A stretch of 17,854 nt of DNA from Comamonadaceae bacterium (lineage in GTDB: Bacteria > Pseudomonadota > Gammaproteobacteria > Burkholderiales > Burkholderiaceae_C). Where the stretch lies: the NCBI GenBank assembly GCA_947454585.1, contig CANGML010000011.1, positions 1 through 17,854 of the forward strand. Reading direction: 5' to 3'. The position numbers were made by a program, and so were the translations under genes. Positions 1 through 7,987 of this stretch are shown piece after piece. A model generated the notes under the pieces. The model was not told the DNA's origin, made no database searches, and saw only the letters and a list, made by a program, of their open reading frames with translations. Positions within the stretch are counted from its first letter, which is position 1; every line of letters begins with the position of its first letter.

Positions 1-69
1 ACCGTGCTCAAGGGACAAGTTGGGGCCTTGCGTGAAGGCATGCGGGTCAAGTACACCGCCGCGCCTTAA
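1..69 (+). CDS. C-terminal end of a probable RND efflux periplasmic adaptor (MFP/HlyD family), partial
   Basis: Only the last 22 codons and a TAA stop are present; the reading frame enters from the left edge. The tail is short and basic (ends with R-V-K-Y-T-A-A-P), with a G-x-L-R-E-G-M-R-V pattern. That pattern resembles the closing beta-barrel or membrane-proximal strand of membrane fusion proteins, where a phrase such as 'gL..Gd.Vv' is common. The next gene starts 15 bases downstream and encodes an RND pump, and adaptors usually lie directly upstream of such pumps in one operon. The identity rests mainly on this context; 22 residues are too few to prove the family. Confidence 0.6.
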   Translation, partial: TVLKGQVGALREGMRVKYTAAP

Positions 70-84
70 GCCCACCGATACGCC

Positions 85-3000
85 ATGAGGTTCACCCAAG
101 TTAGTTTAAAAAATCCGGTCTTCGCGACCATGCTGATGCTCGCCTTTGTGGTGCTGGGCCTGTTTTCTTACCAGCGCCTGAAGATTGACCAGTTCCCCAA
201 CATCGATTTCCCGGTGGTGGTGATCACCACCGAATATCCCGGGGCATCGCCTGAGATTGTGGAAAGCGAAGTCAGCAAAAAAATAGAAGAAGGCGTGAAC
301 TCGATTGCGGGCATCAGCGCCCTCACCTCGCGGAGCTACGAAGGTTTGTCGGTGGTGGTGATTGAATTTCAACTCCACATCGACGGTCGCAAAGGGGCCG
401 ACGATGTGCGCGAAAAGGTCGCTTCGATTCGTCCATCGCTGCGAACCGATGTCAAAGAACCCAAGGTCTTGCGCTTTGACCCTTCAAGCCGCGCCATCTG
501 GTCGCTCGCTGTCTTGCCCGAAACGCCCCCAGGTGGCCAACCCCTATCTTCGGTAGAGCTCACCAACTGGGCCGATCAGGTCTTGAAAAAGCGTTTAGAA
601 AACGTGCGTGGCGTGGGCTCGGTGTCGCTGGTGGGTGGCACCAAGCGCGAGATCAACCTGTACCTCAATCCGCAAGCCATGGAGTCGCTCGGCATCAGTG
701 CCGAGCAAGTGGCCAATGCCGTCAAGACGGAAACCCAAGACTTGCCAGTGGGCAGCCTGCGCTCGTTGCAGCAAGACCGGGTGATTCAAATCCAGGGGCG
801 CATGCTGCGTCCCGAGGACTTTGGTCGCATCATCGTGGCGCGCAAAAACAGCACGCCGATTCGGCTCAGCCAAGTTGCCACCGTGAGTGACGGCGCGCAA
901 GAGGTGGAGAGCTTGGCGCTCTACAACGGCCAGCGCACCTTGTTGATGACGGTGCAAAAAGCGCAAGACGAAAACACCATCGACGTGGTCGATGGGCTGA
1001 ACAACACGGTGGCAGAAATGAAGGCGCAATTGCCTGCTGGCGTGCGTCTTGAACAAGTGCAAGACGGCTCGCGCCCCATCCGCGTGGGCGTCACCAATGT
1101 GCGTCACACCTTGATCGAAGGCGCGTTGCTGACGGTGCTGATCGTGTTTTTATTCCTGAACTCGTGGCGCTCCACCGTCATCACGGGGCTGACGCTGCCG
1201 ATTGCCATCATCGGCACCTTTTTGTTCATGTACATGTTTGGCTTCACCATCAACATGATCACCCTGATGGCGCTGTCGCTGTGTGTGGGCTTGTTGATTG
1301 ACGATGCCATCGTGGTGCGCGAGAACATCGTGCGCCATGTGCAAATGGGCAAGTCGCCTTACCAAGCTGCGATGGAAGGCACGCAAGAGATTGGCTTGGC
1401 CGTGTTGGCCACCACGCTCTCCATCGTGGCGGTATTTTTGCCCATTGGTTTCATGGGCGGCATCATCGGCAAGTTCTTCCACGAATTCGGCATCACCATC
1501 GTGGCAGCCGTTTTGATTTCAATGTTTGTCAGCTTCACGCTGGACCCCATGCTGTCGTCGATCTGGCATGACCCCACCATCCATGCCCATGGTCAACACA
1601 GCAAAGGCCATAGTTTTTATGACCGCCTCATCAGCCCCATCACAGCGTGGTTTGAAGAAACCACCGACAAGCTGATTGCCCTGTACCAACGTATTCTGAA
1701 ATGGGCCCTGTTCCACAAACGTGCCACGGTGGCCCTGGCCATCACGACCTTTGTGCTGAGCATTTTGATGGTGCCGTTGCTGGGTACAGAGTTTGTCCCC
1801 AAAGCGGACTTCTCAGAAACGACCGTCAACTTTTACACCCCCGTTGGCTCTTCTCTTGAAGTCACCGAAGCCAAGGCCAAGCAAGTCGAAGCCATCATTC
1901 GTGAATTCCCAGAGGTGCGCTACACGCTGTCCACCATCAACACCGGTTCAGCCAACGGCAAAATTTACGCCAGTATCTACATACGCTTGGTCGACCGCAA
2001 AGACCGACAACGCAACGTGGATCAAATGTCAGCGACCTTGCGCGAGCGATTGGCCCAAGTCCCTGGCATTACCTTGACGCATGTGGGCTTGCTCGACACG
2101 GTGGGTGGCAACAAGCAAGTCGAGTTCTCTTTGCAAGGCAGCGATTTGCCTGAACTGGAGCGCCTCACCACCCAGGTGATGGACAAGGTGCGCACGATCC
2201 CCGGTTTGGTGGACTTGGATTCCAGTGTCAAACCCAACAAACCCACCATCGAAGTCAACGTGCAGCGTGAGGCGGCCAGCGACCTTGGCCTGTCCTTGGG
2301 CAGCATTGGTAACCAATTGCGTATTTTGGTGGCCGGTCAAACGGTGACCAACTGGCGTGCCGCGGATGATCAAACCTATGACGTCAATGTGCGCTTGGCA
2401 CCGGATGCGCGCAACGCCCGACAAGACCTCGAGCGTCTGCCTTTCACCATCGGCACCAACCCTGACGGAAGCCCACGTGTGGCACGCCTGAACCAAGTCG
2501 CCAAAGTCGAGGAAGGCACAGGGCCCAATCAAATCAACCGTCGCGACCTGATGCGTGAAGTCGCTATCAACGCCAACGTCTACAACCGCTCTGCGGGTGA
2601 AGTCTCCGCAGACATTCGCAAGGCCATGGAAGGCATCCAAATGCCACCCGGCTATCGCTTCCAATTTGGCGGCTCCACCAAAAATATGGCCGAGTCGTTC
2701 AGCTACGCTATCTCGGCCTTGGTGCTGGCTGTCATCTTCATCTACATGATTTTGGCCAGCCAATTCAAGAGCTTCTTACAACCCTTGGCCTTGATGACGG
2801 CCCTGCCACTCACCCTGATTGGCGTGGTCTTGGCCTTGCTGCTGTTTGGCTCTAGTCTCTCCATGTTCTCCGTGATCGGCGTGATCATGCTGATGGGCTT
2901 GGTCACCAAAAACGCGATTTTGTTGGTCGACTTTGCCATCCGTGCGCGCCAACCTCAAGAACAGGCCGATGGCAGCTTCAAACCCGGCCTGAGCCGCCAC

Positions 3001-3267
3001 GATGCGTTGTTGATGGCGGCCGAGGTGCGTTTGCGCCCCATTTTGATGACCACCTTGGCGATGATCTTTGGCATGGTGCCCTTGGCCTTTGCGCTGTCGG
3101 AAGGCTCCGAACAGCGCGCGCCCATGGGCCAAGCGGTGATTGGCGGTGTCATCACCTCGTCCCTGCTTACTTTGGTAGTCGTTCCTGTGGTGTATTGTTA
3201 TTTGGACGACTTAGCAGAATGGATGAAGCGCAAATGGGCGTCAGGCTTTGACAGGCCCGCCCGTTAA
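85..3267 (+). CDS. RND-family (HAE1-type) multidrug efflux inner-membrane transporter
   Basis: This 1060-residue protein has the normal length of AcrB/MdtB/MexF-type proton-driven pumps. The N-terminus is typical: a short cytoplasmic start, a first membrane helix (about 12-30), then the periplasmic porter region with F-P-N-I-D-F-P and Y-P-G-A-S-P-E near residues 37-55. A second large periplasmic region lies in the C-terminal half, as expected from the internal duplication. The proton-relay residues are in place: an Asp-Asp pair at 406-407 within the TM4 phrase [12 protein letters not shown], and Lys942 in the TM10 phrase [12 protein letters not shown]. The Asp pair and the hydrophobic porter region point to drug or lipophilic-compound export rather than the metal-ion (HME) branch, but the substrate cannot be read from sequence. 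It follows the adaptor end by 15 bases, and a tolC gene lies about 1.07 kb downstream on the same strand, so a complete tripartite pump is encoded locally. Confidence 0.95.
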   Translation: MRFTQVSLKNPVFATMLMLAFVVLGLFSYQRLKIDQFPNIDFPVVVITTEYPGASPEIVESEVSKKIEEGVNSIAGISALTSRSYEGLSVVVIEFQLHIDGRKGADDVREKVASIRPSLRTDVKEPKVLRFDPSSRAIWSLAVLPETPPGGQPLSSVELTNWADQVLKKRLENVRGVGSVSLVGGTKREINLYLNPQAMESLGISAEQVANAVKTETQDLPVGSLRSLQQDRVIQIQGRMLRPEDFGRIIVARKNSTPIRLSQVATVSDGAQEVESLALYNGQRTLLMTVQKAQDENTIDVVDGLNNTVAEMKAQLPAGVRLEQVQDGSRPIRVGVTNVRHTLIEGALLTVLIVFLFLNSWRSTVITGLTLPIAIIGTFLFMYMFGFTINMITLMALSLCVGLLIDDAIVVRENIVRHVQMGKSPYQAAMEGTQEIGLAVLATTLSIVAVFLPIGFMGGIIGKFFHEFGITIVAAVLISMFVSFTLDPMLSSIWHDPTIHAHGQHSKGHSFYDRLISPITAWFEETTDKLIALYQRILKWALFHKRATVALAITTFVLSILMVPLLGTEFVPKADFSETTVNFYTPVGSSLEVTEAKAKQVEAIIREFPEVRYTLSTINTGSANGKIYASIYIRLVDRKDRQRNVDQMSATLRERLAQVPGITLTHVGLLDTVGGNKQVEFSLQGSDLPELERLTTQVMDKVRTIPGLVDLDSSVKPNKPTIEVNVQREAASDLGLSLGSIGNQLRILVAGQTVTNWRAADDQTYDVNVRLAPDARNARQDLERLPFTIGTNPDGSPRVARLNQVAKVEEGTGPNQINRRDLMREVAINANVYNRSAGEVSADIRKAMEGIQMPPGYRFQFGGSTKNMAESFSYAISALVLAVIFIYMILASQFKSFLQPLALMTALPLTLIGVVLALLLFGSSLSMFSVIGVIMLMGLVTKNAILLVDFAIRARQPQEQADGSFKPGLSRHDALLMAAEVRLRPILMTTLAMIFGMVPLAFALSEGSEQRAPMGQAVIGGVITSSLLTLVVVPVVYCYLDDLAEWMKRKWASGFDRPAR

Positions 3268-3311
3268 AATTTTGCTTAACTGTCAATTATCGATTTCGGA
3301 GTTTTTTTGAG

Positions 3312-3968
3312 ATGAATACCCAAGCACAAGCCCGCTTCAATATGGTGGAACAACAAATCCGTCCCTGGCAAGTCCTCGACGCACAGGTGTTGAGCGTGCT
3401 GTCGAATGTGCCACGCGAGTTGTTTGTGCCGCAGGCCTACCACGCGTTGGCCTATGCGGACACCGAGATCCCTTTGGGCCACGGTGAAATGATGCTGCCG
3501 CCCCGCGTCGATGCCCGCTTGATGCACGACCTGCAATTGACGGGCACCGAAAAAGTCTTGCACATTGGTACCGGCAGCGGCTACTTAGCGGCCCTGTTGG
3601 CTGGGCGCGCGCAACGGGTGGTGAGCCTTGAGATGAACCCTGAATTGGCCAGCAACGCCCGCAACAACCTGCAACGCGCTGGCATCAGCCATGTGGATGT
3701 GCGCGTGGCTGATGGCAGCCAAGGCGCGGCAAGCGATGCCCCGTTTGACGCCATCGTGCTCGGAGGGTCCGTGGCAGAAGTTCCGCAAGCCTTGCTGCAA
3801 CAACTCGCCGTGGGTGGCCGCCTGATCGCTATCGTGGGTCAAGAGCCTGTCATGGTGGCGACCTTGTTCACACGCACTTCAGAGTCAGCGTGGAGCAGCA
3901 AAGCCTTTTGGGATCACACGGCGCCACGTTTACAAGGCTTTGCAGAGCCTAGCCGCTTCAATTTCTAA
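3312..3968 (+). CDS. Protein-L-isoaspartate O-methyltransferase (Pcm)-family protein, divergent
   Basis: This is a 218-residue SAM-dependent methyltransferase of the PCMT fold. Motif I is clear as V-L-H-I-G-T-G-S-G-Y-L-A-A-L-L-A (about 76-91), followed by the acidic ribose-binding V-S-L-E-M-N and an A-P-F-D-A-I-V-L stretch (motif II region). The N-terminal substrate region keeps the family phrase N-V-P-R-E-L-F-V-P and A-Y-A-D. However, the G-Q-T-I-S segment of true repair enzymes, whose Ser/Thr contacts the isoaspartyl substrate, reads G-H-G-E-M-M-L-P-P here. The protein may therefore be a paralogue with another substrate. The ATG is preceded by GGAG at 3298-3301, ten bases upstream and separated by a run of seven T. 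It sits between an RND pump and a rhodanese/tolC pair. From memory, this Pcm-like/tolC adjacency recurs in beta- and alphaproteobacteria. Confidence 0.85.
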   Translation: MNTQAQARFNMVEQQIRPWQVLDAQVLSVLSNVPRELFVPQAYHALAYADTEIPLGHGEMMLPPRVDARLMHDLQLTGTEKVLHIGTGSGYLAALLAGRAQRVVSLEMNPELASNARNNLQRAGISHVDVRVADGSQGAASDAPFDAIVLGGSVAEVPQALLQQLAVGGRLIAIVGQEPVMVATLFTRTSESAWSSKAFWDHTAPRLQGFAEPSRFNF

Positions 3969-3977
3969 GCTTTAGAC

Positions 3978-4319
3978 ATGATTGATCAAGTCCAACCTGC
4001 CCAGTTGCAAGACTGGATCGCGTCTCAGGCAGCCCACGGATCCACGGTTGTGCTTGATGTGCGTGAAGCTTGGGAAGTCGAAACCGCTTGTGTGACCGCG
4101 CAAGGTTTCGAGCTCCTCAAAATACCGATGCACACGCTTCCCCCTCGGTTACAGGAACTCAACCGCGACCAACCCATCGCCTGCTTATGCCACCACGGTG
4201 CGCGCAGCATGCAAGTCGCCGCCTTCTTGGTTCAACAGGGCTTCAGCCACGTCGCCAACATTTCGGGCGGTATCAACGCTTGGTCTTCACAGGTGGACGC
4301 GTCGGTGCCCACCTATTGA
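3978..4319 (+). CDS. Single-domain rhodanese-like sulfurtransferase
   Basis: This 113-residue cytoplasmic protein consists of one rhodanese domain without signal peptide or membrane helix. The N-terminal CH2A-like motif V-V-L-D-V-R-E-A-W-E is followed by an active-site loop C-H-H-G-A-R-S with the persulfide-forming Cys71 and the conserved Arg76. It ends with the usual G-F-S-H-V-A-N-I-S-G-G-I-N-A-W. A second cysteine (Cys69) lies two residues before the catalytic one. The six-residue loop fits sulfur rather than phosphate chemistry. It starts nine bases after the methyltransferase stop and ends 16 bases before tolC, so it is almost certainly co-transcribed with both. Its sulfur acceptor and the reason for its place in an efflux/TolC operon are not evident. 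Confidence 0.92.
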   Translation: MIDQVQPAQLQDWIASQAAHGSTVVLDVREAWEVETACVTAQGFELLKIPMHTLPPRLQELNRDQPIACLCHHGARSMQVAAFLVQQGFSHVANISGGINAWSSQVDASVPTY

Positions 4320-4335
4320 TTTTTGAAAGAACTGC

Positions 4336-5709
4336 ATGTCCCTCTCTCGATCTGTGTTTCGCACCCTCCCCCTCGCCGCAGCGGTGGTGATGGCTTTTGC
4401 TGGCGGCGCGCAAGCCCAAAGCTTGATGGAGATGTACGACGCAGCGCGCGGCTACGACGCCACCTTCATTTCGGCCAAAGCCCAGTTTGAAGCCAACCTG
4501 GCCAAAGCCAACCAAACCCTGGGCGGCATCTTGCCCAACATCGCCTTGTCGGCGAGTGCCACGCGGACTTACTTTGACTTGCGTTATGACAGCGGTCTTC
4601 AACCCCCTGGTTTTGTGAACCCCCGTCTCTACGGCACTGGCGTTGCAGGTGTGACCTTGGTGCAACCCATCTATCGCCCAGCGGCTTGGGCCGCCTACCG
4701 CCAAGGCGGAAGGTTGTTAGAACAAGCGGCAGCGCAATACGAGGCCGCGGAACAAGACCTGCTGGTGCGTGTCTCGCAAGCCTACTTTGACGTGCTGACC
4801 AGTGAAGACAGCTTGGCGTCTGTGCAAGCACAAAAATCAGCCGTTGGCGAACAACTGGCGTCGGCCAAGCGTAACTTTGAAGTGGGCACCGCCACCATCA
4901 CGGGCGTGCGCGATGCACAAGCCCGTTTTGACTTGACCACCGCGCAAGAAATTGCCGCTGAGAATGACTTACGCATCAAGCGCCTGGCCTTGGACTTGGC
5001 TGTGGGCATGAGCAATGCCAAACCCAAACGCTTAGCAGACAGCTCTAAATTGATCCCCCCCCCCACCGAGAACGTCGATGGCTGGATCTCGCAGGCCGAA
5101 GCTGCCAGCCCTGCGGTGCGTCAAGCCAAACTGAACTGGGAGGTGGCCACGCTGGAAGTCGACAGAGCCACGGCTGGACACAAACCCACGGTGGATGCGC
5201 AGATCTCTTACTCGGGAGTGCGCAACATTGGCGGCACCTCCAACACAACCACCAGCACCACCATTTTGGACAACCATGTTTTCTCGCCCTCTGCGGCGAT
5301 CGTGCTGAACATGCCCATCTTCGCCGGCTTGACCACCATGTACCGCGTCAAAGAGACGGTGGCACTGGAAGACAAAGCCCGCTCAGATTACGAAAATGCA
5401 CGCCGCAACACAGCGCAGGCCACGCGTACGGCTTACTTCGGCTTGGTCGCAGGCCTCAGTCAAGTCAAGGCCTATGAAGCGGCGGAAGCCTCCACACAAA
5501 GCGCCTTAGACGCCAACAAGCTCGGCTATTCGGTGGGGGTGAACATCAACATCGATGTGCTGAACTCGCAAAGCCAGCTTTACCAAACCAAGCGGGACTT
5601 GGCCAAAGCGCGCTATGACGTGTTGGTGGGCAATTTGAAGCTGCGTCAAGCGGCCGGCACGTTGACGCCGGCGGATTTGCAACCCATCAACGACTTGCTC
5701 GCGCCTTAA
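4336..5709 (+). CDS. tolC: TolC-family outer-membrane efflux channel
   Basis: This 457-residue precursor has a signal peptide (basic M-S-L-S-R-S, a hydrophobic core, cleavage after about residue 27 at A-Q-A-Q). The mature part has two repeats of the outer-membrane efflux protein fold. The first begins with the typical L-M-E-M-Y-D-A-A and A-N-Q-T-L-G-G-I-L-P-N and includes V-S-Q-A-Y-F-D-V-L. The second has A-P-x-V-R-Q-A-K-like and Y-F-G-L-V-A-G segments and ends with G-N-L-K-L-R-Q-A-A-G-T-L. Length is slightly below E. coli TolC (493 with signal). It should form the trimeric outer-membrane channel for the RND pump upstream and possibly for type I secretion systems. A run of ten C (5055-5064) spans codons 240-244; any slippage would truncate the protein before the second repeat. 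Its stop overlaps that of convergent waaA (TTAA, 5706-5709). Confidence 0.95.
   Translation: MSLSRSVFRTLPLAAAVVMAFAGGAQAQSLMEMYDAARGYDATFISAKAQFEANLAKANQTLGGILPNIALSASATRTYFDLRYDSGLQPPGFVNPRLYGTGVAGVTLVQPIYRPAAWAAYRQGGRLLEQAAAQYEAAEQDLLVRVSQAYFDVLTSEDSLASVQAQKSAVGEQLASAKRNFEVGTATITGVRDAQARFDLTTAQEIAAENDLRIKRLALDLAVGMSNAKPKRLADSSKLIPPPTENVDGWISQAEAASPAVRQAKLNWEVATLEVDRATAGHKPTVDAQISYSGVRNIGGTSNTTTSTTILDNHVFSPSAAIVLNMPIFAGLTTMYRVKETVALEDKARSDYENARRNTAQATRTAYFGLVAGLSQVKAYEAAEASTQSALDANKLGYSVGVNINIDVLNSQSQLYQTKRDLAKARYDVLVGNLKLRQAAGTLTPADLQPINDLLAP
5055..5064 (+). repeat. Poly-C tract (10 C) inside tolC
   Basis: Ten consecutive C residues lie in the tolC frame, encoding the end of Ile240, three prolines and the start of Thr244. 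It is the longest G/C homopolymer I see in the window. Such a tract is a plausible site of replication slippage or of sequencing indels. Confidence 0.95.
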
Positions 5710-7001
5710 GGTTTTTTCAAATACGGCAGCAATGCCTGTGCCGTGCGCTCGGCAGCACCGCGATGCGCTTGCGAGAAGTGCATGCAGGCTTGGATGTGTG
5801 CATTTTCATCAGGGCCTGAGCGCACCATTTGCAAGGCGGTGGTCACAGCTTGAGCCATGTCTTCCACGCGCAAGGCAGCGCCTGCCTCTTGCGCCAATTG
5901 CGCGGCTTCTGCAAAGTTAAAGGTATGCGGCCCCATGATGACCGGACAACCACAGGCCGTGGACTCGATCAAGTTTTGCCCACCCAAGGGCGCAAAGCTG
6001 CCGCCCAACAAGGCCACATCCGATAGGCCGTAATAGAGCGCCATCTCACCCAACGAGTCACCCAACCAAAGGGTGTTTACCTCCTGTTGCACCGCCAAGT
6101 CCGGCCCTACTGTCCATGCGCTGCGGCGTGACACCTTCCAGCCCCGCTGCGCCATCAAGGCGGCAACTTCATCAAAGCGCTGCGGGTGCCGCGGCACCAC
6201 CAGCCAGTGCGCTGCATTGATGTGCTCATGCGCATCACGCGGGGCATCTTTGAGGGCTTGGAGTGTGTCGAGCCACATGACCTCTTCACCTTCGCGCGAG
6301 CTGGTGAACACCACCACGGGTCTCTGAATGTTTTGCTTCCAGACCAACGCCAGGGCCAGTTGCAAGCCGTCGGGTTGGGCATCGAACTTGATATTGCCCA
6401 CGACTGCATCCACCTTTGCCCCAAGCGCTGTGAGGCGTTGCGCATCATCATCGGTTTGGGCGTACACAGCGCTGAGGCCTTGATACGCCGGACGCGACAG
6501 CCACGCCAAGCGCTGCGCTTGCTGCATGCTTTTCTCGCTCATACGGGCATTGACCAGCACCAAGGGCACCTGGGCTTGACGACATTCGGCGACCCAGTTG
6601 GGCCACAACTCAGTTTCTAAAATAATGCCGACCTGTGGCTTGAAGTGCGCCAAAAAGCGCTTGACCACAGCAGGCGTATCCCACGGTTGCCACACCTGCA
6701 CATCGCCTGCTTGCAACAGGCTCTCGCCTTGCGCACGTCCAGTCGCTGTGCCATGGGTGAGCAACAAGCGAAGACCGGGGTGGGCGGCGCGCAGGGCTTG
6801 CAGCAACACTGCCGCCGCGCGCGTTTCGCCTAAGGACACAGCGTGAACCCACACATAGCCGCCGCTGGCTGGCTGCGGGTAATGACCCAAGCGCTCTTCA
6901 ATGGCGAACAAATAACCGGGCTCTTCCCGGCCACGGCGTTGTAATTTACGGCGCAGCAAGGGCTGCAACGCCCACATCAACCCGCTGTAAAGTTTGAGCA
7001 T
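5706..7001 (-). CDS. waaA: 3-deoxy-D-manno-octulosonic acid (Kdo) transferase
   Basis: This 431-residue GT30 glycosyltransferase attaches Kdo from CMP-Kdo to lipid A precursor at the cytoplasmic face of the inner membrane. The N-terminal domain has the signature W-V-H-A-V-S-L-G-E-T with the catalytic-base glutamate at Glu59, then T-H-G-T-A-T-G and E-T-E-L-W-P-N. The C-terminal domain has V-P-R-H-P-Q-R and the donor-binding G-G-S-F-A-P-L-G-G-Q-N, with Gln where many homologues have His. It ends with G-P-H-T-F-N-F. The frame is open further upstream to 7046, but the ATG at 7001 gives the usual family N-terminus (M-L-K-L-Y-S). That ATG overlaps the waaC stop by one base (TGATG), which suggests translational coupling. 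It is the last gene of the pgm-waaC-waaA operon and converges on tolC with overlapping stops. Confidence 0.95.
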   Translation of the reverse strand: MLKLYSGLMWALQPLLRRKLQRRGREEPGYLFAIEERLGHYPQPASGGYVWVHAVSLGETRAAAVLLQALRAAHPGLRLLLTHGTATGRAQGESLLQAGDVQVWQPWDTPAVVKRFLAHFKPQVGIILETELWPNWVAECRQAQVPLVLVNARMSEKSMQQAQRLAWLSRPAYQGLSAVYAQTDDDAQRLTALGAKVDAVVGNIKFDAQPDGLQLALALVWKQNIQRPVVVFTSSREGEEVMWLDTLQALKDAPRDAHEHINAAHWLVVPRHPQRFDEVAALMAQRGWKVSRRSAWTVGPDLAVQQEVNTLWLGDSLGEMALYYGLSDVALLGGSFAPLGGQNLIESTACGCPVIMGPHTFNFAEAAQLAQEAGAALRVEDMAQAVTTALQMVRSGPDENAHIQACMHFSQAHRGAAERTAQALLPYLKKP

Positions 7002-7987
7002 CACGGCTGGTGATCCGCGATCAAGCAAGCGACATAGGCGTCCCACGCCTCTTCAACCGAAGGCACATGATCGCCCCCGACCGCACGCTGATGGGCCGCG
7101 CCCACCGGCCCGGCACGCTCAATACGCGGTTGACTAAAGAGCTGGACCACCGGCAAGTTCAAGGCAACCGCCAAATGGCCTAATCCGGAGTCCACCGACA
7201 CCACCGCACGGCAGTTGGCCATGTGAGACAAGACCTGCGGCAGCGTCATGCGGGGTAACACATGGGCATGCGCGCCCAGAGCCTGTGCCAGTCGTTGCAC
7301 AAAGTCAGCTTCACGGTCGTTCGCTTGCGGCAACAGCACCACCTCACCTTGCTGAATCAAGCGCTGGCCCAATTGCAGCCACGACTCAAAAGGCCACTCG
7401 TTGTCCAAACGCGTGGTGCCGTGAGCCAACATGATGCCCTCGCGAAGCGCATGCGCTGCAGCCACCAGAGGATAGGTCGGCCTATCTTGCAACACGCCGG
7501 TTGCTTCGTAGCCGAGGGCCCTCGCCGCGAGGGCACGGTAACGCGCCACGGCATGGATTTTTTTCTCCATCGGCACCGTCTTTTGGAGCATCCATTTCAC
7601 CGGCCACTCGTAGGCGCATAAATCACTTTTATTGGCGTAAGTCGCGGTGAACCCAGCAGACGTCAGACGGGCGCCGCGGGCCACACGCGCAGACTTCATC
7701 AGCCCCTGAAAGTCAATCACGGCGTCGTAGGACACCTCGCGCAAGGTCTGCCAAAAGCGCGCCCACTCTTGGCGCGTTTCACGCTTGAATGGGGTTTTCC
7801 GCCAACGACGCTCGGCACACGGAATCACGCGGGTGAGTCCTTGGGCTTGCTTGACCAAATCGGCAAACGCTTCCTCCACCACCCAATCTATGGTGACGCC
7901 TGGCAAACAGGCCTTCATGTCTTCAATGACAGGCAGGGTTTGAATCACATCCCCTAAGGAGGAGAGCTTGACGATCAAGACCTTCAA
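7001..7987 (-). CDS. waaC: Lipopolysaccharide heptosyltransferase I
   Basis: This 328-residue GT9 enzyme transfers the first L-glycero-D-manno-heptose from ADP-heptose onto Kdo of the lipopolysaccharide inner core. The N-terminus M-K-V-L-I-V-K-L-S-S-L-G-D-V carries the Asp13 regarded as catalytic in the E. coli enzyme. The nucleotide-sugar domain has V-S-V-D-S-G-L-G-H-L (Asp266, His271), the GT9 signature. The start codon is TTG: only this start gives the canonical N-terminus. It forms a TTGA overlap with the stop of the upstream mutase gene, so translation is probably coupled. The stop codon overlaps the waaA ATG. Length is close to the family norm of about 320. Confidence 0.95.
   Translation of the reverse strand: MKVLIVKLSSLGDVIQTLPVIEDMKACLPGVTIDWVVEEAFADLVKQAQGLTRVIPCAERRWRKTPFKRETRQEWARFWQTLREVSYDAVIDFQGLMKSARVARGARLTSAGFTATYANKSDLCAYEWPVKWMLQKTVPMEKKIHAVARYRALAARALGYEATGVLQDRPTYPLVAAAHALREGIMLAHGTTRLDNEWPFESWLQLGQRLIQQGEVVLLPQANDREADFVQRLAQALGAHAHVLPRMTLPQVLSHMANCRAVVSVDSGLGHLAVALNLPVVQLFSQPRIERAGPVGAAHQRAVGGDHVPSVEEAWDAYVACLIADHQP

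Noticed and set aside
2029..2763. Long open frame (244 codons) antisense to the RND pump gene
   Set aside because: It is rich in His, Gln and Gly, has no recognisable domain, and mirrors the codon bias of the pump gene on the other strand. It is a shadow frame, as are 595-1107 and similar ones.
3248..3270. TTGACA followed by TAAAAT before the methyltransferase gene
   Set aside because: The spacer is only 11 bases, too short for a sigma-70 promoter. The TAAAAT alone could be a -10 element but lacks a matching -35.
5660..5720. Terminator between tolC and waaA
   Set aside because: A T run follows the tolC stop, but no GC-rich stem lies directly before it; the palindrome CCTTAAGG has no loop.
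7002..7046. Upstream start of waaA giving 15 extra residues
   Set aside because: The extra residues fall inside waaC and do not match the family N-terminus; ATG at 7001 does.
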